64,000 nt of DNA from Planctomycetota bacterium (GTDB lineage Bacteria > Planctomycetota > JAJSAM01). The translations under genes were made by a program, and so were the position numbers. Position 1 is the stretch's first letter. Every line of letters begins with the position of its first letter. Shown here in pieces: positions 43,694-52,722 of the stretch. The notes beneath the pieces are model-generated. The model was not told where the DNA came from, searched no databases, and worked only from the letters and a program-made list of their open reading frames with translations. The stretch lies in NCBI GenBank assembly GCA_024274785.1, contig JAJSAM010000063.1:1-64000 (forward strand), read 5' to 3'.

Positions 43694-44899
43694 ATGAAGA
43701 CGTTCATTCCCGTACTGTTTAGCCTGCTCCTGGCCGGCTGCGCCTCGACTCCCGAGCCGGAGCCGGAATACGACCGTCCCCTTCCAGCCGGCAACTCCGC
43801 GCTGGTCCGCATCTATCCCGGGGACCTGATCCCCAGTCCCGGGACCGCCTACCAGCAGCGGAACGAGGACCTGATCGCGGCCATCGACCAGAGCCTGTTG
43901 TGGTTCATGGCCCCATCCACGGAGCAGTTCTTCCCCTTCGAGGACATCTGCACCCACGACCAGGCCCAGGCCAGCCTGATCGCGTTCCGGGAGTTGCTCC
44001 TTTCCGGGCTGAGCCCCACGGAGTTCACGCGCGAGCTCTGGCGGAAGTTCGAGATGTATCGCTCGGTCGGCTGGAACGGGCAGGGGACGGTCCTCTTCAC
44101 CGGGTACTACGCACCGGAGTTCCGGGCGAGCCGGGTACAGGCGCCGGGCTTCGATCATCCGCTCTACCGCCGGCCGCCGGACCTGGTGACGGACCCCGAC
44201 ACCGGCCGGCCGCTCGGCCGGAAGACCGCGAGCGGCGCCCTCGCCCGCTACCCCACCCGGCGGGAGATCGAGGAAGGCAATCTGCTGGCGGGAACCGAAC
44301 TCGTCTGGCTCGAGGACGAGTTCGCGACCTACATCGTGCAGGTCAACGGTTCCGCGAAGCTGACCCTGACCGACAAGACCGTCATCTACGTGGGCTATGA
44401 CGGGAAGACCGACCGGGAGTACAAGGGCCTCGGCACCATGGCCGTCGAGGAAGGCCTGATCGCACCCGAGAACCTGAACCTCCCCGCCCTGACCGAGGCC
44501 TGGCGCCGCAATCCAGCACTCGTCCGGAAGCTGATGTACGGCAACGAGAGCTACGTCTTCTTCACCGAGTACGACGGCTCCAACTGGCCGGCCGGGTCGC
44601 TGGGCGTCCAGGTCACCCCGCAGGCCACCCTCGCCACCGACAAGAAGATCTACCCGCGCGGCGGCGTCGTCCTCGTGCACACCACCCTCGCGAGCACGAC
44701 CCGCGGATCGCCGGAGTTCCTTCGTTTCATGCTCTACCAGGACACCGGCGGAGCGATCCGCGCGCCGGGCCGCGCCGACATCTTCATGGGAGTCGGGCCC
44801 GCCGCGGAGACGCTGGCCGGCGGACAATACGCCGAAGGCGCGCTCTACTATTACATTCTGAAGCCCGAACTCGTCCCACAGTACCTCGAGGGGAGATAG
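43694..44899 (+). CDS. mltA: Membrane-bound lytic transglycosylase A
   Basis: A 401-aa lipoprotein: the signal peptide ends at the lipobox LLAGC (Cys16). The MltA domain covers about residues 110-300 (FTGYYAPEFRASR, LVWLEDEFATYIVQVNGSA), and a C-terminal 3D domain supplies the catalytic Asp in FMLYQDTGGAIRAPGRAD and DIFMGVG. The enzyme cleaves peptidoglycan between MurNAc and GlcNAc with formation of a 1,6-anhydro ring, at the inner face of the outer membrane. Length is slightly above the E. coli protein. It is followed after two bases by the isochorismatase-family gene. Confidence 0.92.
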   Translation: MKTFIPVLFSLLLAGCASTPEPEPEYDRPLPAGNSALVRIYPGDLIPSPGTAYQQRNEDLIAAIDQSLLWFMAPSTEQFFPFEDICTHDQAQASLIAFRELLLSGLSPTEFTRELWRKFEMYRSVGWNGQGTVLFTGYYAPEFRASRVQAPGFDHPLYRRPPDLVTDPDTGRPLGRKTASGALARYPTRREIEEGNLLAGTELVWLEDEFATYIVQVNGSAKLTLTDKTVIYVGYDGKTDREYKGLGTMAVEEGLIAPENLNLPALTEAWRRNPALVRKLMYGNESYVFFTEYDGSNWPAGSLGVQVTPQATLATDKKIYPRGGVVLVHTTLASTTRGSPEFLRFMLYQDTGGAIRAPGRADIFMGVGPAAETLAGGQYAEGALYYYILKPELVPQYLEGR

Positions 44900-44901
44900 C
44901 G

Positions 44902-45441
44902 ATGCTCACGCCCGAAACCGCCATGCTCCATGTGATCGACGTGCAGGGGCGGCTGGCGGAGATCGTCGCCGACTCGGAGGACATCCGCCGGAACATCGTC
45001 CGCCTGATCGAGGGGACGCGACTGTTCTCCATGCCCCTCCTCGCGACGGAGCAGGTACCGGAGAAGCTCGGCGCCACCGTCCCGGAGGTGAAGGCCGCTC
45101 TCGGCGAGGCCGATCTTCCCACCAAGGAGACGTTTTCCTGCTGGCAGGACGACGGTATGCGCGAGGCCTTCGCCGCGGCGGGCCGGAAACAGATCCTGGT
45201 CTGCGGCATCGAATGCCACGTCTGCGTCTACCAGACCGTCCGCGACCTGATCACCGCCGACTACGAGGTCCATCTCGTCGTGGATGCGGTTTCCTCCCGA
45301 AGCCCGCAGAACAAGGAGATCGCGGTCCGCCGCATGGAGCGCATGGGCGCCCACCTGACCACGACCGAGATGGCGCTCTTCGAGCTGAAGTTCGACTGCA
45401 CGGGGGAGACGTTCCGGAAGCTGTCGAAGCTGGTGAAGTGA
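44902..45441 (+). CDS. Isochorismatase-family (YcaC-like) hydrolase
   Basis: A 179-aa cysteine hydrolase. The catalytic triad is visible: Asp in MLHVIDVQGRL, Lys in LPTKETFSCW, and Cys in CGIECHVCVYQTV. The family includes nicotinamidases, YcaC and isochorismatases; the exact substrate cannot be assigned, and no siderophore synthesis genes are adjacent. ATG 44902 lies two bases after mltA with GGGGAGA upstream, so it is probably co-transcribed with it. Confidence 0.88.
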   Translation: MLTPETAMLHVIDVQGRLAEIVADSEDIRRNIVRLIEGTRLFSMPLLATEQVPEKLGATVPEVKAALGEADLPTKETFSCWQDDGMREAFAAAGRKQILVCGIECHVCVYQTVRDLITADYEVHLVVDAVSSRSPQNKEIAVRRMERMGAHLTTTEMALFELKFDCTGETFRKLSKLVK

Positions 45442-45469
45442 CCTGGACCTCCGCCGAGAGGGCCGAGCC

Positions 45470-45640
45470 TGGACTTCTGAAGAATCCCGACCGCGGTATG
45501 CCCTCCTGCCCGACAAGCTCGAGCTGATCCAGGGCCGCCTGCTCTGGTCGGAAGAGGAGAGATTGACCCTCCTCGCGCTCCTGCTCCAGAACATCGGGAT
45601 CGATCAGGCCGTCAGCCTCGACGAAGCCGAGACGTGGCGC
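45470..45640 (+). other. Possible relic of a small conserved protein
   Basis: One frame reads YALLPDKLELIQGRLLWSEE, followed by RLTLLALLLQNIGIDQAV, which has the look of a short conserved protein, but there is no start codon in a good position and no stop before the frame runs antisense through the next gene. I treat it as a decayed remnant. The rest of 45442-45733 shows nothing. Confidence 0.25.
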
Positions 45641-45733
45641 TCGGCTGAGTCACCGGATCCGACAGTCCACCCGATCGAGCACGGGATTGCTCCGGGTCGG
45701 ATGTTCAGAGTCCGGCGAAATGATCCTGCCTCC

Positions 45734-46957
45734 CTAGATCGCACCCACCGGGATCGTCACCACGCCATCGCCCAGCGGCAGCGACGACTCCACCAGGCAG
45801 ATTACACCCCCCGGTCCAACGGCCCGATCCAGCCTGGCGAGCGTCCGGAAGTGCCGCACTGCATCTCTTGTCGGGGATGCCGACTTCTTGAACTCGAGGG
45901 GATAGATTACGTCGTCCTGCACGATGAGCAGGTCGATCTCCTTCTGGTCCTTGTCCCGGTAGAAGTAGAAGGGGGCGCGGCGGCCCTGGTGCCACCATGA
46001 CTTCAGCAATTCGCTGAAGATCCATGTTTCGAGGATGGCCCCCGAGGCGGCGCCGGCCTCGAGAGTCTCAGGACTGGTCCATTCGGTCAGCCAGGCGGCC
46101 AGCCCGGTGTCCAGGAAGTAGAGCTTCGGGGACTTGACCAGGCGCTTTGTCACGTTGGTGTGGTACGGCTCCAGGAGTCGGACGATGCCCGAAGCCTCGA
46201 GGATCGAAAGCCAACTCTTCGCCGTGTTCGGGGCCACGCCTGCATCCCGGGCGAGCTCAGCGACGTTCAGCAACTGAGCAGTACGAGCTGCGGATGCCCG
46301 GACGAAACGCAGGAAGGCCGTCTCGTCACCCACTCGAGCCAGGTCACGCACATCGCGCTGCAGATACGTCTGAACATACGAGCTGTAGTACAGGTTGCGA
46401 TCCAGTCCCTGATCGGCCGCCAGGGCCGGATACGAGCCTCGCCAGATGCGTGCGTAGAGATCGGGGAGCGGCAGATCCGCAGCGTCCGCGAGTCTTGGCG
46501 CCAGGACCTCGGGCGTCGGGAGGAACGGACCCGGATCCGCCCCCGCTCCATCCCGCTCACGACGTGACAGGCCGAGCAACTGTGCAATGCCGACCAGGCC
46601 CGCCAGGGACTCTGAGACTTCGTGCATGAGGTGAAACTGCTGTGAGCCCGTCAGCCAGAAACGGCCGGACCGGCGATCCTCATCCACGGCCATCTTGATG
46701 AAGGGGAGCAGCGCCGGGGCGTACTGGATCTCGTCGATGAGGAGCGGACCCGGATAGCGTTGCATGAACAGGGCGGGATCCCGGCGCGCGAGTTCGAGGA
46801 TCAACGGATCGTCGAGGCTGATGTAGGTGCGCTGGTCTCCGCTGATCTCTCTCAGAAACGTCGTCTTGCCGACCTGACGGGCTCCCGTGACCAGCATCAC
46901 CGGGAAATGATCCGACGCACTCCGGAAATGTCGCTCAAGTGTGCGATGAATGTACAC
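45734..46957 (-). CDS. AAA_14/DUF4143 ATPase
   Basis: A 407-aa protein of the COG1373 type. The P-loop is TGARQVGKTTFL (about residues 23-34), Walker B GPLLIDEIQYAP, and a sensor LTGSQQFHLM. The C-terminal DUF4143 domain (about 180-380) has a winged-helix-like LLNVAELARDAGVAPNTAKSW and ends with a nuclease-fold-like EIDLLIVQDDVIYPLEFKKS. These ATPases are frequent near mobile DNA and are of unknown role. GTG 46957 is chosen because GAGGA lies seven bases upstream; the frame extends to 47020. A fragment of a related gene lies near 62.1 kb. Confidence 0.88.
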   Translation of the reverse strand: MYIHRTLERHFRSASDHFPVMLVTGARQVGKTTFLREISGDQRTYISLDDPLILELARRDPALFMQRYPGPLLIDEIQYAPALLPFIKMAVDEDRRSGRFWLTGSQQFHLMHEVSESLAGLVGIAQLLGLSRRERDGAGADPGPFLPTPEVLAPRLADAADLPLPDLYARIWRGSYPALAADQGLDRNLYYSSYVQTYLQRDVRDLARVGDETAFLRFVRASAARTAQLLNVAELARDAGVAPNTAKSWLSILEASGIVRLLEPYHTNVTKRLVKSPKLYFLDTGLAAWLTEWTSPETLEAGAASGAILETWIFSELLKSWWHQGRRAPFYFYRDKDQKEIDLLIVQDDVIYPLEFKKSASPTRDAVRHFRTLARLDRAVGPGGVICLVESSLPLGDGVVTIPVGAI

Positions 46958-47122
46958 AGTCGATTCCTCGTCCAAAATGCGATCTGACTGGATTTTAGAC
47001 GAACATCGATGCGAAGTCAATGCGCTTGCGTCTATTATGCAGCCACTCCGCTGATTGGCCGCTCTCGTCGCAGGCGCTGTGCCGAAGCTACCGAGCCAGG
47101 CTCATTTCGCCTGCCCCCTCCT

Positions 47123-47482
47123 TCAGTATCCGACCGGTACCCCGATCGCGAGAAGAACGGCACGTTCGACCTCGGCTAATCGTCGATCCGAAAGCGAACC
47201 TCCCAGCGGATGGAGTTCGAGCAAGTCCCGCGGCAGCGTCGTGATCTGCTCACACTTCAGGATGGAGGGTGCTGATGCGCCCCCCTCCCTCCGGCGGAGC
47301 CGAACATGAGTTGGTGCCTTGCGCAACCGGGTGGTGAGAGGGACCACGATCACATCAGATGCGCGCTCGTTCCGATAGTCCGGGGAGAGTACGAGGACCG
47401 GCCGGAGCTTGTCCAGTCGAGCCTGGTAGAGGTGCCCGCGGCGAAGAGCCTCCGGCCTGGATGTGGAAAGATCAGTCGTCAT
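47123..47482 (-). CDS. MazF/PemK-family mRNA interferase toxin
   Basis: A 119-aa toxin with the MazF fold: RRGHLYQARLDKLRPVLVLS (containing the catalytic Arg), VIVVPLTTRLRKAP, and SILKCEQITTL with the second active-site residue. MazF-like enzymes cut mRNA at short sequences. ATG 47482 overlaps the antitoxin gene by 11 bp. The length and order antitoxin-toxin are standard for a type II pair. Confidence 0.88.
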   Translation of the reverse strand: MTTDLSTSRPEALRRGHLYQARLDKLRPVLVLSPDYRNERASDVIVVPLTTRLRKAPTHVRLRRREGGASAPSILKCEQITTLPRDLLELHPLGGSLSDRRLAEVERAVLLAIGVPVGY

Positions 47483-47735
47483 ACCGGAGCTCGCGGGCGG
47501 CGTCACCGCTCGCTCGTGCGATCGCGTCGTCCTCGGCCAGCTCTTTCCCATCGAGCGAGCTGTAGTACGCAATCGTCTCCTCCCGGAGAAGGTCGGCGCC
47601 TCGTCCACGCGCTCCCCGGCGGACCCAGTCTTCGATCACCGCGCTCCGAGTTCCGGAGGGCCGTCGCCGGGCCTCCCGGTCGATCCGCTGCAGCAGTTCC
47701 TCGGACAGGGTGATGCTGATCTTCGCTTTTGGCAT
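47472..47735 (-). CDS. Ribbon-helix-helix antitoxin
   Basis: An 87-aa protein with an N-terminal ribbon-helix-helix DNA-binding domain (KISITLSEELLQRIDREA and RSAVIEDWVRRGA) and an acidic, flexible C-terminus (LDGKELAEDDAIARASGD) suited to binding the MazF-like toxin. It should repress its own operon. ATG 47735 is preferred; ATG codons at 47744 and 47747 are also possible. Dispersed repeat copy B lies about 70 bp upstream, where the promoter is expected. Confidence 0.82.
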   Translation of the reverse strand: MPKAKISITLSEELLQRIDREARRRPSGTRSAVIEDWVRRGARGRGADLLREETIAYYSSLDGKELAEDDAIARASGDAARELRYDD

Positions 47736-47804
47736 CGCACTCATCATCCTACCATATGTCCTACCCCTGTCCAGCAGCTGAAGGGACGCTTTCACCCTGT
47801 ACTC

Positions 47805-47895
47805 CTGACGTTCAAGATCTTCGCGGCGCCCGCAGATTCTGGGTGACGCTCCCGGACCGCCAGCACGGTCGCCCGGAGGTCGACCCTCCATTGCG
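47805..47895 (+). repeat. Dispersed repeat, copy B
   Basis: Matches copy A (12024-12114) without gaps over 91 bp, about nine differences. It ends about 45 bp from the stop of the AI-2E-type permease gene and begins about 70 bp from the antitoxin start, so it fills most of that intergenic space. Confidence 0.85.
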
Positions 47896-47940
47896 GCTGG
47901 GCCGCGCTGTGTCAGGAGAGCCGGATTTCATCCCCGAGGG

Positions 47941-49152
47941 TCAGTGAGTCTGCGCCCACCTGCGGATTTCGGGGAGCACGAGTTCCTGGAAGACGATCTT
48001 CACGCATGCGGCAATGGGGATGCAGAGGATCATCCCGTAGAGCCCCCCCACCGCGCCGCCGATGAAGACCACCACCAGGATAGCCACCGGATTCATCTCC
48101 ATGCTCTTGCCCTGGATCTGCGGGGTGAGGATCCAGCCCTCGATGAACTGCACGACGCCGAACACGACGCTGGGCCAGATCACCACCACCCAGAGGCTGA
48201 ATCCGGCCGGATTCGTGCCGGTGGTGCGGTCGAGGTAGGCGAGCAGAATCGCCAGCGGCCAGACAACGCCCCCCACGTACGGGATCAGCGACAGCGCTCC
48301 CGCGGCCAACCCGAGGAGCAAGGCGTACGGCACTCCGCAGATCCACCAGCCGATCCAGAACATCACCGCCATGATCCCGCTGATGATGAGCCTCTCGCGG
48401 AAGTAGGCGCTGACCACACCGTCCATCCGGCCGGCGATGTGCGCCACCTGCTCCTTGTGGCTCGCGGGGATGTACCCGTCGAACGCCTGCGTGAGCGGCC
48501 CGAACTTCCAGGCGAAGTAGAAGAAGTAGAACGGGATCAGGATCGCCATCAGGCCGACGTAGAGCATCGCCCCGGCCACGGACTCGATCAGTCCGGCGAG
48601 ATGTCCGGTGCCGGCGATCACGTACTTGATGATCGCCGCGCCTTTCCCGGCCGGGTCGGCCTCGAAATCGACCTTGAACCCGACCAGGCTCGCGTCGATC
48701 TCATTCGTCAGGTTGCTGATATCCAGGCCGAATTGCTCGGCGACGCGCTCGCTGAGGGCGGTGAGTTGCCCCGGGAGCTTCTCCACGAGCGCGGTGAGTT
48801 CATCGATGATGATCGGCACCAATCCGAGCCCGAGCAGAAGCAGAACGAGCAGGACGAGGACGATCAGTCCCGCGATGGTCGCCGGCCGTGGCAGGCTGAA
48901 GCGGCGCTCGCACCAGGTGATCAGCGGGTGGAAGAGGTACGCCAGGAACAGCGCGATCAGCAGCGGCGTGAAGATGCCTCGCAGATAGTAGCCGAACCAC
49001 ACCAGGAACACGACGAGGCCGATGATCACGAGGTCCCGCACCCAGTTGACGTGCCAGAGGTGCGGCCCCTGGCCTTTGGCTCCACAATGGTGCGGACCCC
49101 GGCCACCGGCTCCCGTCGTCTCGGGGATGGGTTCAGGCCCTTTCTTCGCCAC
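47941..49152 (-). CDS. AI-2E family (PerM/YdiK-like) membrane transporter
   Basis: A 403-aa polytopic protein with about eight hydrophobic helices. After a Gly/His-containing cytosolic N-terminus come WVRDLVIIGLVVFLVWFGYY and YLFHPLITWCERRFSL, then the conserved late region GLAAGALSLIPYVGG and EGWILTPQIQGKSMEMNPV, diagnostic for the AI-2E exporter family. Members export autoinducer-2 or exchange ions; the substrate here is open. Start GTG 49152 is a compromise: the frame continues to a TTG at 49188 and no ribosome-binding site stands out. Confidence 0.85.
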   Translation of the reverse strand: MAKKGPEPIPETTGAGGRGPHHCGAKGQGPHLWHVNWVRDLVIIGLVVFLVWFGYYLRGIFTPLLIALFLAYLFHPLITWCERRFSLPRPATIAGLIVLVLLVLLLLGLGLVPIIIDELTALVEKLPGQLTALSERVAEQFGLDISNLTNEIDASLVGFKVDFEADPAGKGAAIIKYVIAGTGHLAGLIESVAGAMLYVGLMAILIPFYFFYFAWKFGPLTQAFDGYIPASHKEQVAHIAGRMDGVVSAYFRERLIISGIMAVMFWIGWWICGVPYALLLGLAAGALSLIPYVGGVVWPLAILLAYLDRTTGTNPAGFSLWVVVIWPSVVFGVVQFIEGWILTPQIQGKSMEMNPVAILVVVFIGGAVGGLYGMILCIPIAACVKIVFQELVLPEIRRWAQTH

Positions 49153-49276
49153 GCAAAGAGCATAGCGGCGAGACGGCCCCGGCTTCAAGAGTACTCGCGC
49201 CGTGAATGGTACAGCGACCCATTCCGGTCTTCGAGGCGTGCGCCCACGCCGCGAAGTTGCTCTTGCGCCGGAGATC

Positions 49277-50803
49277 TCAGCCCGGCTGGGCCTTCCGGCT
49301 CTCCATCCGTCGGATCTTCATGATCAGCGCCACCATCAGGCAGGCGATGATGGCCAGCGCGAAGCCCATGCCCTTGCGGCGGTAGGCCCGTTCCCCGAAC
49401 GCCAGCTCCGCCAGGTTCTGGGCCCGCTCCGCATAGATGAGCCCTCCCGGCTCCTCCCGGGTGCCCTGCAATTCGGCCATCATCTGCGCCGGGTCGAAAG
49501 CATGCACCATGACCCTCGCACGGATGAGGTGGTCCCGGGCCCGCGTCAACTCGAGACGCGCCTTCGTCAGGTCCATGCCGTAGTTCTCCGCCGCGGCCAC
49601 GGTCTCCTCCACGGCATCGATCCTCGCTTTCAGGCCGAGAATCCCGTCGAGGAAGCCCTGGGCATCCGCCCGGTAGGCCGGGAGCGGAGTCCAGCCGGCG
49701 ACGGTTTCCCCCCGGGCGATGCCGGCGAGCAGAGCATCACCCGGAGGAACGATCCGGTGATGTCCGTGGCAGGTCGCACACTCGGGGAACCCGGCGGTGT
49801 CGAGGTCCTTGCGGATTTCGCTCGGCGTGAAGAGTTCCGCCGGCCGCGAGTGGCATTGGGCGCAGACCGTGGCCACGGCCCGGACCTCCGGAGGCGTGGC
49901 GCCGTGGTTGCCGTGGCAGTCGTTGCAGGTGGGGGCGGAGAGGTCGCCGTTCTCGGTCATCGCGGCGTAGTGCACGCTCTCCGTGTACCGGCTCTGCTGG
50001 TCCGTGGGGAGGGGAAGGCTGGTGCCGTCGGGGGCGCTGATCTCATAGCCCTTCATCTGCTCCGGGTCGGAGTGGCACCGGCCGCAGGTCTCGGCGACGT
50101 TCAGGGGATGAACGCTCGAGCGGGAGTCGGAAGCCGGCAGGATCAGGTGATCGGCGTGGCAGGAAGAACAGACGGCCACCTTTTCATCCCCCTTCGCCAG
50201 CCGCTGCCCGTGAATGCTCGTCCGGTACTCGATCAACTGGTCCACGCGCACGCGGGCGGAGGTGAAAGCGCGCATGTAAGTCAGATCGGAGTGGCAGCGG
50301 GCGCAGGTTTCGGGCACGCGGGCCGGGTGGACGGGAGAGGACTCGTCGCTCGGAGCCGCAAACCCGTGGGTACCGTGACAGGAGGTGCAGGCTGGCGTCT
50401 CGAAGCCCTCGACGGGGCTGATGCTGCCGTGGACGCTCCTATTGAACCGGTCGGCCTGCCCGGTGGCGAGGTCCGCGGCGCCGAACCCGGCCATGCGCGA
50501 CGGATCATCGTGACAGTTCCCACAGACCTCCGGTTGATCGGCGGACTTGATCTTTCCCCGGAATCCGTTCTTCCGGCTGTGGGCCTGCATGAACTCGTCG
50601 CTGTTCCTGCCGCCGTGACAGTCGATGCACCCGAGTCCCGCTTTCGCATGGACGCCGTCCTTGAATCGCTCGGCCGGAATGCGGGCGCGCTCCTCCATCG
50701 TGTCGTCGATGTGGCAACCGATACAGCCATTACTTTCCGCCCGGACGACGACCGGGAACAGAAAAGTGAGCCACAGGGCCAACACCACACCGGATGTTCT
50801 CAC
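49277..50803 (-). CDS. Decaheme cytochrome c, membrane-anchored
   Basis: A 508-aa exported cytochrome. After a signal peptide (residues 1-22) there are ten CxxCH heme-binding motifs: CIGCH, CIDCH, CGNCH, CTSCH, CARCH, CSSCH, CGRCH, CNDCH, CAQCH and CATCH. A helical region follows (about 380-470), then one C-terminal membrane helix (GFALAIIACLMVALIM) with a basic tail. GTG 50803 is the start, since AGGAGG lies six bases upstream; an ATG at 50818 overlaps that site. The gene follows cytochrome b after 11 bp, so it probably takes electrons from the quinol-oxidising bc-type complex. Confidence 0.92.
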   Translation of the reverse strand: MRTSGVVLALWLTFLFPVVVRAESNGCIGCHIDDTMEERARIPAERFKDGVHAKAGLGCIDCHGGRNSDEFMQAHSRKNGFRGKIKSADQPEVCGNCHDDPSRMAGFGAADLATGQADRFNRSVHGSISPVEGFETPACTSCHGTHGFAAPSDESSPVHPARVPETCARCHSDLTYMRAFTSARVRVDQLIEYRTSIHGQRLAKGDEKVAVCSSCHADHLILPASDSRSSVHPLNVAETCGRCHSDPEQMKGYEISAPDGTSLPLPTDQQSRYTESVHYAAMTENGDLSAPTCNDCHGNHGATPPEVRAVATVCAQCHSRPAELFTPSEIRKDLDTAGFPECATCHGHHRIVPPGDALLAGIARGETVAGWTPLPAYRADAQGFLDGILGLKARIDAVEETVAAAENYGMDLTKARLELTRARDHLIRARVMVHAFDPAQMMAELQGTREEPGGLIYAERAQNLAELAFGERAYRRKGMGFALAIIACLMVALIMKIRRMESRKAQPG

Positions 50804-50814
50804 GGCGCACCTCC

Positions 50815-51921
50815 TCATTTCATCACCCGTCCCAGGATGGTGAAGACGATGAGCCAGACGAGCACCAGGGATCCCGCCACCCTGACGAGCAGGAACCGCT
50901 TGCCCCGGTCGATCAGGGGGAGGAAGAAGAAGGCTGCTCCGACCAGAGTGAAACACAACACCCCCACCTGCTCGCCCACGAGCCAGTCGATGCCGAAGAT
51001 GTGGCCGGGCAGGAGTTTCAGTGAGTAGAACATCGCCAGGAAGTACCACTCCGGTCTGAGGCCCGCCGGCGTCGCCCCGAAGAGATCGGCCTTCTCTCCC
51101 AGCTCCAGCTTGACGAAGAACCCGTCGCCCTCCGGCGCGAGCGCGGCGAGCCCGGCCAGGAGGCCGAGAACCCCCAGCCAGCCGACCATATCGCGCAGCA
51201 TGAAGTTCGGCAGGAAAGGCATGGTGCGCGCCGGCTTGCCCGCGCTCGCCTTCTCCACACTCTCGGGAACGCTCATGCCGTGGCGCTGTACGAGGAAGAG
51301 GTGGACGCCGAGAAGGAGCGTGAACATGGCCGGCAGGATCGCGATGTGGAGCCCGTAAAAGCGCGAGAGGGTAGCGCCGGTCACTTCCTCTCCCCCGCGC
51401 ATGACCTGGACGATCGTGTCCCCGATGAACGGCACCGCGCCGGGAATCTCCGTCCCCACGCGAGTGGCGAAGTAGGAGAGCTCGTTCCAGGGCAGCAGGT
51501 ATCCGCTGAACCCGAAACCCAGGAAGAGGAGGAGCATCGCGAACCCGGTAAACCACGTCCCTTCCCGGGGCTTCCGATAGGCCCGGAGGAAGAGCACGCT
51601 GAAGAGGTGGATCATCGCCACCAGGATGATCAAGTTCGCGGTCCAGCCATGGATCGCGCGGATCAGCCAGCCGAATTCCACCTCGCCGGTGATGAAACGG
51701 ACGCTCTCGTAGGCTTCCTCGGGGCTCGGCCGGTAGTACAGGGTGAGCAGGATCCCGGTGATCGCCTGAACCCCGAACAGGAACAACGTGGTCCCGCCGA
51801 AGTAGTACCAGATGGAGTGCCGGTGGATGGGAACCTGCTTGTGGGTTCCCAGCGCTCTGATGTCCCCGAGGCCGACGCGCTCGTCCAGCCATTGGATCAG
51901 GCCCTTCAGACGCTGCGCCAT
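50815..51921 (-). CDS. Cytochrome b of a bc-type complex
   Basis: A 368-aa quinol-oxidising cytochrome b. Heme ligands are His91/His105 (13 residues between) and His192/His207 (14 between); the 14-residue spacing is the b6-type feature. LRPEWYF (from residue 288) is the quinol-site motif from the subunit IV part, so b6 and subunit IV are fused. Tyr40 in IWYYFGG replaces the Cys that binds heme c-n in b6f. About seven or eight membrane helices are visible. It overlaps the Rieske stop by one base and is followed by the decaheme gene. Confidence 0.93.
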   Translation of the reverse strand: MAQRLKGLIQWLDERVGLGDIRALGTHKQVPIHRHSIWYYFGGTTLFLFGVQAITGILLTLYYRPSPEEAYESVRFITGEVEFGWLIRAIHGWTANLIILVAMIHLFSVLFLRAYRKPREGTWFTGFAMLLLFLGFGFSGYLLPWNELSYFATRVGTEIPGAVPFIGDTIVQVMRGGEEVTGATLSRFYGLHIAILPAMFTLLLGVHLFLVQRHGMSVPESVEKASAGKPARTMPFLPNFMLRDMVGWLGVLGLLAGLAALAPEGDGFFVKLELGEKADLFGATPAGLRPEWYFLAMFYSLKLLPGHIFGIDWLVGEQVGVLCFTLVGAAFFFLPLIDRGKRFLLVRVAGSLVLVWLIVFTILGRVMK

Positions 51922-52394
51922 CAGGCCGACCTCCCCTTCGAGACGAGCAGGGTCTTCTTCCCGCTCTCGTCCTCACGCTCGTGAACTTCGAACTCCTCGA
52001 GCGGACGGGGCGGAGGAGTGCCGGGAATGTTCCGGCCGTTCAGGTCGAAGAGGCCGTTGTGACAGGGACACCAGATCTGGTTCGATTCCGCCTGGAACCG
52101 CACGGTACAGGAGAGGTGGGTGCAGACCGCGCTGAAGGCCTTCCACTGACCGCCGGGACCCTTGACCAGAATCCCGGGCCGACTGCCGAACACGAAGATG
52201 CGCGTCTCCGGATCCACCTGCGCGGGGTCGTCCGGGTCCAGCACCACCGATCTCGTCCCCGGCCCGCTCCGGACCGGAGGAATCAGGTATCGGGCCACGG
52301 GGTACAGGACCGCGGCGGCGAGCCCCGTGAACCCGAGCCCGATGACCATGTCGAGAAAGGATCGGCGAGAACGCAGAGTTGGATCTCGGTCCAT
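51921..52394 (-). CDS. Rieske [2Fe-2S] protein
   Basis: A 157-aa Rieske subunit. A Tat-type start (SRRSFLDMVIGLGFTG) leads to a single membrane helix, then the cluster boxes CTHLSC (C91, H93 ligands) and CPCHNG (C109, H112 ligands); C96 and C111 form the stabilising disulfide. A proline loop (GTPPPRPL) follows. It is the first gene of the Rieske-cytochrome b-decaheme operon, with GGAGGAG four bases before ATG 52394. Confidence 0.93.
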   Translation of the reverse strand: MDRDPTLRSRRSFLDMVIGLGFTGLAAAVLYPVARYLIPPVRSGPGTRSVVLDPDDPAQVDPETRIFVFGSRPGILVKGPGGQWKAFSAVCTHLSCTVRFQAESNQIWCPCHNGLFDLNGRNIPGTPPPRPLEEFEVHEREDESGKKTLLVSKGRSA

Positions 52395-52722
52395 CCGGCT
52401 CCTCCGGGCGAAGACACAAGCTACTCAAGAATCAAGAAAACGGAGCATACCAAGAATACAAATCGTGCGCATTCGCGAATGCCTGCGGTCCGGGAAGAAG
52501 ATTGCGAGGCTGGATCGTCTCGCTGGATTCCGCTGACTCGTTCCCGGGGAAGTGCACGCGGATGCGGCGGAAAGCCGACCCGGACAGGGTCTTCGCGGCA
52601 CCGCGGCGGGGCGGCGGCCACCTCGACGGAACCGTCATCCGGGCGGGGTGGTGCAGCCGGCGGACTCATCAAGGATGAGATGCATTCTCCTTCCCGGATC
52701 ATCGGGTAGAAACAGCGCCACC
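52395..52722. other. Divergent intergenic region upstream of Rieske operon
   Basis: About 330 bp containing an AT-rich segment (52420-52480) where the Rieske operon promoter is likely. On the minus strand TTGGTATGCT near 52450 looks like an extended -10 box, without a good -35. No gene is supportable; short frames here are chance. Confidence 0.4.
52469..52482. promoter_or_regulatory. Perfect 14-bp palindrome, possible operator
   Basis: GCATTCGCGAATGC is perfectly self-complementary and lies about 75 bp upstream of the Rieske start, beside the candidate promoter. It could bind a dimeric regulator; no known operator is matched. Confidence 0.35.

Noticed and set aside
49277-51976. Single 899-codon minus-strand frame across cytochrome b and decaheme
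   Set aside because: Only the last 508 codons encode the cytochrome; the front part is out of frame with the recognised cytochrome b gene.
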